Position numbers and translations under genes: made by a program
Assembly (NCBI GenBank): GCA_030530315.1
Contig: JAUMVG010000005.1
Coordinates: 1 to 64,000 of the forward strand
Length of the DNA stretch: 64,000 nt
Direction: 5' to 3'
Source of the DNA: Clostridia bacterium
GTDB lineage: Bacteria; Bacillota; Clostridia; Christensenellales; Aristaeellaceae
Notes under the pieces: model-generated
What the model was told of the DNA's origin: nothing
The model's input: the letters and a program-made list of their open reading frames with translations, nothing else
Databases searched by the model: none
In this document: piece by piece, positions 58,691 to 64,000 of the stretch
Layout of the letters: each line of letters begins with the position of its first letter
Position numbering within the stretch: the stretch's first letter is position 1

Positions 58691-58720
58691 GCGGCCGGAA
58701 AACCTGAATAGAGAGCTATG

Positions 58721-58977
58721 GCGGAGCCGCCCCGATGGGATGGCTCCGCTCAGACCGCTGACAAAGCCCACAATCGCAAGAATCCCACCTGATGAAAAAA
58801 ACGGGTGGGATTCTTGCTTGCCGCGTTGGCAGCGCCTGCAAAATGCGGTCATTTACGACCGGGTAAACTCCCTTTTTTGCAGGCTTGCCGCCTTGCCCTG
58901 CAAGCTTTTTCAGCGGCCTCCAGTCTGTTGGTTTGGTCAACATCCTGGGCGGAGCCGCCCCGATGGGACGGCTCCGC
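58721..58977 (+). repeat. ~200-bp element flanked by duplicated hairpins, family E (copy 2)
   Basis: The left hairpin (58721-58749) and right hairpin (58949-58977) are 29-bp direct repeats with one mismatch, each folding GCGGAGCC / GGCTCCGC. The core (58750-58948) matches that of 54065-54264 at most positions (GCTGACAAAGCCCACAATCG, GCGCCTGCAAAATGCGGTCA, CTCCCTTTTTTGCAGGC). Nothing else is seen in 58978-59056 except a short palindrome (ATAGCATAGCATTTCGCTAT). Confidence 0.8.
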
Positions 58978-59056
58978 TTCTGTGTACGCCGCGGGAGGCG
59001 TGCTGAATAGCATAGCATTTCGCTATGGAAATATCGCGCAAGCCGGCCGTTACCCG

Positions 59057-59085
59057 TTGCGTTTCCCCCGGCGTTGTGTTATGAT
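59057..59085 (+). promoter_or_regulatory. sigma-A promoter of the lar operon
   Basis: TTGCGT (59057-59062), 17-nt spacer, TATGAT (59080-59085). Confidence 0.65.
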
Positions 59086-59121
59086 AAATGAGTAAATTTG
59101 CGCGCAAGAGGAGGCGGCGGC

Positions 59122-59889
59122 ATGGTTCGAACGGACACGGTGCCCGAGGCGCTTCGGGCGTTCTTTGACGCTCATCCGAAGCTGGCCCTGGCCTTTTCCG
59201 GCGGGGTGGACAGCGCCTATCTGCTCTATGCCGCCGTCGAATGCGGCTGCGACGTGCACGCCTTCTACGCCCGGTCGGCCTTCCAGCCGGCCTTCGAGCG
59301 GGAGGACGCCCGCCGCCTGGCGGAGCAGCTGGGGGCGAAAATGACCGTCGTGCCCCTGGACGTGCTGGCGGTGGAGGCGGTGCGGCAGAACCCCGAAAAC
59401 CGATGCTATCACTGCAAGCGGGCCATCTTCGGCGCGCTGCTGGAGGCGGCCGCCGCCGCGGGCTGCGAAGCCATCGTGGACGGCACCAACGCCTCGGACG
59501 ACGCCGGGGACCGGCCCGGCATGCGGGCGTTGGCGGAGCTGAAGGTGCTCTCCCCGCTGCGCCTGTGCGGCATCACCAAGGCCATGGTGAGGGAGTACTC
59601 CCGGCGGGCGGGGCTGTTCACCTGGGACAAGCCCGCCTACGCCTGCCTGGCGACCCGCGTGCCCAGCGGCACGCTCATCACCCCGGAGGTGCTCGCGCGG
59701 GTGGAAGGCGCGGAATCGGCGCTGTTCGCCATGGGCTTTTCGGATTTTCGCGTGCGGGTGTTCCACGACGCCGCGCGCCTGCAGCTGCCCGCGGGGCAGA
59801 TGGCCCGGGCGCTGGAGCGGCGCGGGGCGATACGGAAGGCGCTGGCCCCGTGGTTTGACATCGTGCTATTGGATTTGAAGGACAGGTGA
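59122..59889 (+). CDS. larE: ATP-dependent sulfur transferase LarE
   Basis: 255 aa from the ATG at 59122 (GAGGAGG upstream). PP-loop SGGVDSAYL near residues 26-34. Cys95 and Cys98 form CYHC and Cys175 lies in AYACLATR. In Lactobacillus plantarum LarE sacrifices one Cys to the cofactor, while other LarE proteins use a [4Fe-4S] cluster; a CxxC plus a separate Cys is compatible with the second type but does not prove it. LarE sulfurates the pyridinium mononucleotide during nickel-pincer cofactor synthesis. First of three lar genes. Confidence 0.93.
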   Translation: MVRTDTVPEALRAFFDAHPKLALAFSGGVDSAYLLYAAVECGCDVHAFYARSAFQPAFEREDARRLAEQLGAKMTVVPLDVLAVEAVRQNPENRCYHCKRAIFGALLEAAAAAGCEAIVDGTNASDDAGDRPGMRALAELKVLSPLRLCGITKAMVREYSRRAGLFTWDKPAYACLATRVPSGTLITPEVLARVEGAESALFAMGFSDFRVRVFHDAARLQLPAGQMARALERRGAIRKALAPWFDIVLLDLKDR

Positions 59890-59895
59890 ACGTCT

Positions 59896-60681
59896 ATGGA
59901 CAGAGAACAGGCGCTTCGCGCGCTGCGCGCCGTGCAGGCGGGGGAGCTGACCCCCGAGGCGGCGCTGGGAATGCTGGCCCAGGCGCCCTATGAGGACATC
60001 GGCTACGCCAAGATCGACCACCATCGCGGCCTGCGCAACGGCAGCGGCGAGGTGATCTACGGCGCGGGCAAGACCGCGGAGCAGATCGCGGGCATCGCCG
60101 CGCGGATGATCGAGCGCGGGGGCAGCAACATACTGATCACCCGCATGGACGGGGAAAAGGCGGCGGCGGTGGCCCAGGTCGTGCCCCTGTTCTACGATCC
60201 CATGTCCCGGGTGGGCGTCGCCAACCGGCAGGAGCAGAAGCTGGTGGGCGGCGTGGTGGTGGCCTCCGGCGGCACCAGCGACCTGCCCGTGTGCGAGGAG
60301 GCGGCCCTGACCGCCGAGACCCTGGGCAGCCGCGTCACCCGGCTGTACGACGTGGGCGTGGCCGGGCTGCACCGGCTGCTGAGCCACATGGAGGATTTGC
60401 AGTCCGCCCGGGTGGTGGTGGCCGTGGCCGGCATGGAGGGCGCGCTGGCCAGCGTCGTCGGCGGCCTGGTGAGCTGCCCGGTGATCGCCGTGCCCACCTC
60501 CGTGGGCTACGGGGCAAACTTCGGCGGGCTGTCGGCGCTGCTGTCCATGCTCAACGCCTGTGCCAGCGGCGTGTCCGTGGTGAACATCGACAACGGCTTC
60601 GGGGCCGGGTTCCTGGCCAATCGCATCAATCGCATGAAGGGGATCGACGAGGCGGAGACGCCCAGCGGAGGAAACGACTGA
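59896..60681 (+). CDS. larB: pyridinium-3,5-biscarboxylic acid mononucleotide synthase LarB
   Basis: 261 aa. AIR-carboxylase-like C-terminal fold with VVVASGGTSDLPVCEEAALTAE, YDVGVAGLHRLL, VVVAVAGMEGALASVVGGLVSCPVIAVPTSVGYGANFGG, the LarB signature. It carboxylates and hydrolyses nicotinic acid adenine dinucleotide in the first step of the cofactor pathway. It starts 6 nt after larE. Confidence 0.95.
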   Translation: MDREQALRALRAVQAGELTPEAALGMLAQAPYEDIGYAKIDHHRGLRNGSGEVIYGAGKTAEQIAGIAARMIERGGSNILITRMDGEKAAAVAQVVPLFYDPMSRVGVANRQEQKLVGGVVVASGGTSDLPVCEEAALTAETLGSRVTRLYDVGVAGLHRLLSHMEDLQSARVVVAVAGMEGALASVVGGLVSCPVIAVPTSVGYGANFGGLSALLSMLNACASGVSVVNIDNGFGAGFLANRINRMKGIDEAETPSGGND

Positions 60682-60684
60682 TCC

Positions 60685-61980
60685 ATGAGGACGCTTTACA
60701 TCGAATGCAACATGGGCGCGGCGGGGGATATGCTGATGGCCGCGCTGAGCGAGCTGCTGGACGCGCCGGAGGAATTCATCGATTCCATGAACGGCCTGGG
60801 GCTGCCCGGGGTGCGCTTTGCCCGGTCCGCCGCGGAGAAGTGCGGCGTGAAGGGCACCCACATCGACGTGACCGTGGACGGGGAGGAGGAGATATCCCTC
60901 GACGTGGACGGGCACGGACACGATCATGGGCATGCACACCATCACGACCACGAACACCACCATGAGCATGACCACGATCATGAGCATGAACACGAGCATG
61001 AGCATGAGCACCATCATGACCACGGCCATCATCACCACGCGACGCTGGCGGAGGTGCGGAGGATCATCGACGGCCTGCCGGTTTCCGACCGCGTGAAGGC
61101 GGACGCCGGCGCGGTGTACGGGCGCATCGCCAGAGCGGAGTCCGAGGTACACGGCCGCCCCGTGGACCAGATCCACTTCCACGAGGTGGGGGCGCTGGAC
61201 GCCGTGGCCGATGTGGTGGGCGTCTGCGCGCTGATGGAGCGGCTGGAGGTCGGGCAGGTGGTGGTCTCCCCGGTGCACGTGGGCAGCGGCCAGGTGCGCT
61301 GCGCCCACGGCGTGCTGCCGGTGCCCGCCCCGGCCACGGCGCGGCTGCTGGAGGGCGTGCCGATCTATGGCGGCGCGATCCGCGGGGAGCTGTGCACGCC
61401 CACGGGGGCGGCGCTGCTGACCCACTTCGCCGACCGGTTTGGCGCCATGCCGACGATGGCTGTGGAGAAGATCGGCTACGGCATGGGCATGAAGGACTTC
61501 GAATGGGCCAACTGCGTGCGGGTCATGCTGGGGGAGACCGAGGATGCCGGCGACACGGTGTCGGAGCTGAGCTGCAACCTGGACGACATGACTGCCGAGG
61601 AGATCGGCTTCGCCATGCAGGCGCTGCGCGAGGCGGGGGCGCTGGAGGTCTACGCGCTGCCCGCGCAGATGAAGAAGGACCGCCCGGGCACGCTGCTGTG
61701 CTGCCTGTGCCCGCCAGAGCGGGAGCGGGAATTCGCGCAGCTGATGCTGAAGCACACCGCGACCCTCGGCGTGCGCTGCCAGACCCTGCGGCGCTACACC
61801 CTGCGGCGGGAGGCGGTGACGCTCTCCACACCCTACGGCCCCGTGCGGGGCAAGCGCTCCCGGGGCTTCGGGGTGGAGCGGATCAAGCCCGAGTTTGACG
61901 ACCTGGCGACCATCGCCCGGCGCGAAGGCGTCGCGCTGAGGGACATCCGCTGGGAGATGGGAGAGGAGGAACAGCCGTGA
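60685..61980 (+). CDS. larC: nickel insertase LarC (unbroken frame) with His-rich loop
   Basis: 431 aa. YIECNMGAAGDMLMAAL (N-terminus), QIHFHEVGALDAVADVVG, and the C-terminal SCNLDDMTAEEIGFAM with the CTP-dependent domain. Residues ~76-118 are a His/Glu/Asp loop with about 25 His, as in other LarC and nickel-storage proteins. In L. plantarum larC is read by a programmed frameshift (larC1/larC2); here the frame is continuous. Installs Ni into the pincer nucleotide. Starts 4 nt after larB; the downstream rhomboid GTG overlaps its stop. Confidence 0.95.
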   Translation: MRTLYIECNMGAAGDMLMAALSELLDAPEEFIDSMNGLGLPGVRFARSAAEKCGVKGTHIDVTVDGEEEISLDVDGHGHDHGHAHHHDHEHHHEHDHDHEHEHEHEHEHHHDHGHHHHATLAEVRRIIDGLPVSDRVKADAGAVYGRIARAESEVHGRPVDQIHFHEVGALDAVADVVGVCALMERLEVGQVVVSPVHVGSGQVRCAHGVLPVPAPATARLLEGVPIYGGAIRGELCTPTGAALLTHFADRFGAMPTMAVEKIGYGMGMKDFEWANCVRVMLGETEDAGDTVSELSCNLDDMTAEEIGFAMQALREAGALEVYALPAQMKKDRPGTLLCCLCPPEREREFAQLMLKHTATLGVRCQTLRRYTLRREAVTLSTPYGPVRGKRSRGFGVERIKPEFDDLATIARREGVALRDIRWEMGEEEQP

Positions 61981-62564
61981 GTCAGGGCAGAGGCGAACGC
62001 CGGCTGAATGTGTCCATCAATTCCCCGGTGGTGCTGGGCTTCGTGGCCGCCTGCCTGGCGGCCATGGTGCTGAACCTGCTGACAGGCGGGGCCAGCAACC
62101 GGGTCCTGTTCAGCGTGTACCGGTCGTCGCTGGCCAACCCGCTGGCTTGGCTGCGGATGGTGTGCCACGTGTTCGGCCACGCCGACTGGAACCACCTGCT
62201 GAACAACATGATGTACATACTGATCCTCGGCCCGATGCTGGAGGAGAAGTACGGCTCGGCGAACCTGGCCTTCGTCATGCTGGCCGCGGCGCTGCTGACG
62301 GGGCTGATCAACTTCGCCTTCTTCCCGGCCACGCGGCTGCTGGGCGCCAGCGGCATCGTGTTCGCGATGATCCTGCTGTCCTCCATCACCCGCACGGAGG
62401 ACGACGCCATACCTGTCACGTTCATACTGGTGGCCGTGCTCTACATCGGCCAGCAGGTGTGGCAGGCGGTGGCCGTACGGGAGAACGTTTCCTACATGGC
62501 CCACATCGTGGGCGGCGCGGTGGGCGCCTGCCTGGGCTTCGCCATGAACCGAATGAAGAAGTGA
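61977..62564 (+). CDS. rhomboid-family intramembrane serine protease
   Basis: 195 aa, six helices. GASGIVFAM carries the catalytic Ser in the rhomboid GxSG motif, and the partner His is in YMAHIVGG; HADWNHLLNNMMYI is the conserved L1/TM2 region. GTG start overlaps the larC stop by 4 nt, so it is translationally coupled to the lar genes, which is unusual. Substrates unknown. Confidence 0.9.
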   Translation: MSQGRGERRLNVSINSPVVLGFVAACLAAMVLNLLTGGASNRVLFSVYRSSLANPLAWLRMVCHVFGHADWNHLLNNMMYILILGPMLEEKYGSANLAFVMLAAALLTGLINFAFFPATRLLGASGIVFAMILLSSITRTEDDAIPVTFILVAVLYIGQQVWQAVAVRENVSYMAHIVGGAVGACLGFAMNRMKK

Positions 62565-62588
62565 CCGACCACCAAGGAGGCAAACCCC

Positions 62589-63473
62589 ATGTCAGACATC
62601 GGAAATTCCAATCGCATCGCCCGGGAGTACATCGACTCCCTGCGCATCGAGACCCGCTACATGGATTCCACCAATCCCACGCTGGACTTCACGCTGTATG
62701 GCGAGCGCTTCGCCTCTCCGATCATGACGGCGGCGCTGTCCCACCTGGACCACTTCATGTTCCCCGGCGCGGGGGACGCCCTGGCCGGCGGCGCGGCTCA
62801 GGCCAAGGCCGTGCTGTGGTACGGCATGGCCGATGACGACGAGATCGACCGGCTGGCGAAGCCCGGCGCGCGGATGATCGAGATCATCAAGCCCTACAGC
62901 GACCGGGATATCATACGACGCAAGATCGCCCACGCGGAGCAGCTGGGCCTGCTGGCGGTGGGCATCGACATCGACCATCCCTTCGGCGAGGACGGCGGCC
63001 CGGACATCGTGGACGGCTGGGAGATGACCGCGCTGCGCACCGCGGAGCTGGAGGCGCTCTGCCGCGCCACCCGCCTGCCGGTGATCGTCAAGGGCGTGCT
63101 CAGCTGCCGGGACGCCGAGCGCTGCCTGGCCGCCGGCGCGAAGGGCCTGGTGCTGTCCCACCACAACAACCGCATCGAGTATGCCGTGCCGCCGCTGGCC
63201 ATTCTGCCGGAGATCGCGCGGCTGGTGAACGGCGCGATCCCGATCTTCGTGGACTGCGAGATCCGCACTGGCATGGACGCCTTCAAGGCCCTGGCCCTGG
63301 GCGCGACCGGCGTTTGCATCGGCCGCCCGCTGATGACCGCCATCAAGCAGAACGGCGCGGAGGGCGTGCGGGACTACCTGTTCAAGGCCAACGCGGAGCT
63401 GGGCAAGGCCATGGCCTACACCGGCTGCACCGACCTGGGCAAAATGGACCCGACGGTGATCCGCAGGGTGTGA
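62589..63473 (+). CDS. FMN-dependent alpha-hydroxy-acid dehydrogenase relative
   Basis: 294 aa TIM-barrel protein of the lactate/glycolate oxidase superfamily. Visible: the N-terminal ERFASPIMTAALSH that contacts FMN, VIVKGVLSCRDAERCLAAGAKGLVLSHHNN, and VDCEIRTGMDAFKALALGATGVCIGRP (phosphate loop). The usual SNHGGRQ near the catalytic His is replaced by SHHNNRIE; the catalytic His is likely the second one. At ~294 aa it is shorter than the ~360-aa oxidases. It follows the rhomboid gene by 24 nt and is probably part of the lar operon. Confidence 0.82.
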   Translation: MSDIGNSNRIAREYIDSLRIETRYMDSTNPTLDFTLYGERFASPIMTAALSHLDHFMFPGAGDALAGGAAQAKAVLWYGMADDDEIDRLAKPGARMIEIIKPYSDRDIIRRKIAHAEQLGLLAVGIDIDHPFGEDGGPDIVDGWEMTALRTAELEALCRATRLPVIVKGVLSCRDAERCLAAGAKGLVLSHHNNRIEYAVPPLAILPEIARLVNGAIPIFVDCEIRTGMDAFKALALGATGVCIGRPLMTAIKQNGAEGVRDYLFKANAELGKAMAYTGCTDLGKMDPTVIRRV

Positions 63474-63544
63474 CGCGCGCCGTGCGGGACGGAGCAGGAG
63501 AGGACATAAGGAAAGCGTTTTGTAAACCGCATAGAACATACGAA

Positions 63545-63800
63545 AATCCCGTGCGCTTGAATCAGTGGCGCACGGGATTGATAATAGAAAAGCGGTAGCA
63601 ATTGGGGTTGAGCGCCCTGCGCCTTGCTTGCGTAAATCAACGTCCCCTGCAAAGGAAAATTCCCAGCGCTTGAATCAGTGGCGCTGGGAATTGATAATAG
63701 AAAAGCGGTAGCAAATGGCCGCCGGCCCTGCCGGCCCCAGCGCTTGAATCAGTGGCGCACGGGATTGATAATAGAAAAGCGGTAGCAAATGGCCGCCGGC
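63545..63800 (+). repeat. hairpin repeat family D, three copies
   Basis: Hairpins at 63545-63579 (AATCCCGTGCGC arms), 63658-63692 (AATTCCCAGCGC arms) and 63735-63768 share the loop TTGAATCAGTG and the tail TTGATAATAGAAAAGCGGTAGCAA. The third copy joins the left arm of the second with the right arm of the first, so its stem is partly unpaired. The same family in reverse orientation is at 25.2-25.6 kb. I see no gene in 63474-63811. Confidence 0.85.
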
Positions 63801-63811
63801 CCTGCCGGCGC

Positions 63812-64000
63812 TCAGGCGAGGATCGCGGCGTCGTTCGCGGTGCGCAGGAAGTCGCGGATCAGCTCGCGGCAGCGCAGGTAGACCTTCTCGCGGGCGTATT
63901 CCACGTCGTTCTTCTCCCGCATGGCGCGCTCGTAGGGCTGGCGCAGCTCGGTGCCCACGTTGATCTTGGCGATGCCGGCGCGGATGCCACGGACGATGTA
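63812..64000 (-). CDS. class II fructose-bisphosphate/tagatose-bisphosphate aldolase, 3' end only
   Basis: 62 codons of the C-terminus before the stop, cut by the right edge. GIRAGIAKINVGTELRQPYERAMRE is the C-terminal signature of class II aldolases (Fba/GatY/KbaY), where NVGTELR binds the substrate phosphate. Which sugar phosphate it cleaves cannot be said. Confidence 0.85.
   Translation of the reverse strand, partial: YIVRGIRAGIAKINVGTELRQPYERAMREKNDVEYAREKVYLRCRELIRDFLRTANDAAILA

Noticed and set aside
60901..61040. Tandem repeat of CATGAGCATGACCA-type units
   Set aside because: It is the His/Glu/Asp-rich loop of LarC, in frame and expected for a nickel-handling protein.

Overview
The window reads as chromosome of a GC-rich, anaerobic, Gram-positive Clostridia-type bacterium, probably from a gut or rumen lineage related to Christensenellales. 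That placement is an inference. It rests on the rpmH-rnpA-yidD-yidC-khpB block, a T-box leader on alaS, strong GGAGG ribosome sites, canonical TTGACA/TATAAT promoters, secreted proteins with plain signal peptides, and family resemblances. There is no phage, CRISPR array, rRNA or tRNA that I can support. No complete IS element is present, but small palindromic repeats are abundant.

Layout. 0-10.4 kb: a housekeeping and accessory mix. It holds a secreted acidic protein, a tiny double-glycine peptide, a TMEM175 channel, a methyltransferase, a MazG-like hydrolase, an esterase, a glutaredoxin, an SPL-type radical SAM protein, a GNAT enzyme, a U32-like protein, Smr, a YfcE phosphoesterase, CstA and rhodanese. 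10.4-18.9 kb: an SH3 protein, mnmG, an XRE regulator divergent from a membrane protein, T-box-alaS, then about 0.9 kb of nested repeats and an acyltransferase. 19.0-25.2 kb: rpmH-rnpA-yidD-yidC-khpB, then a copper operon (csoR-copA, with a CopZ-like domain fused to CopA). 25.2-35.8 kb: a hexuronate catabolic operon on the minus strand (TRAP transporter dctPQM, uxuA, uxuB, kdgK, uxaC) with a divergent AraC regulator. 36-42 kb: a ZIP metal transporter and an RbsBAC-type sugar ABC transporter. 42-50.5 kb: GtrA, an amidohydrolase, an MreB-like actin, a YgjP-type peptidase, a secreted protein, HtrA, an iron/heme-type binding protein and an SDR. 50.8-58.7 kb: a three-gene MotA/MotB-like (ZorAB-like) motor operon, an L,D-transpeptidase with Ig-like repeats, mnmA, and a membrane-anchored coiled-coil protein. 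59-63.5 kb: larE-larB-larC for the nickel-pincer nucleotide cofactor, a rhomboid protease and an FMN-dependent 2-hydroxy-acid dehydrogenase relative. The right edge cuts the 3' end of a class II aldolase.

How the genes work together. The uronate operon would import hexuronate or its oligomer by TRAP transport and convert it, through UxaC, UxuB and UxuA, to 2-keto-3-deoxygluconate and then KDPG; no KDPG aldolase is in the window. CsoR and CopA form a self-regulated copper-export unit with a recognisable CsoR operator. The lar genes suggest a Ni-pincer-dependent racemase or epimerase elsewhere, and the adjacent FMN enzyme fits 2-hydroxy-acid chemistry.

Most unusual features: (1) the motor operon at 50.8-54.0 kb, ZorAB-like but with an unknown third membrane protein in place of Zorya effectors; (2) several repeat families whose loop or core is conserved while the flanking stems change in a compensated way, including a ~200 bp element flanked in each copy by a different duplicated terminator-like hairpin; (3) the CopA-CopZ fusion that keeps an internal ribosome site; (4) an orphan double-glycine leader peptide.
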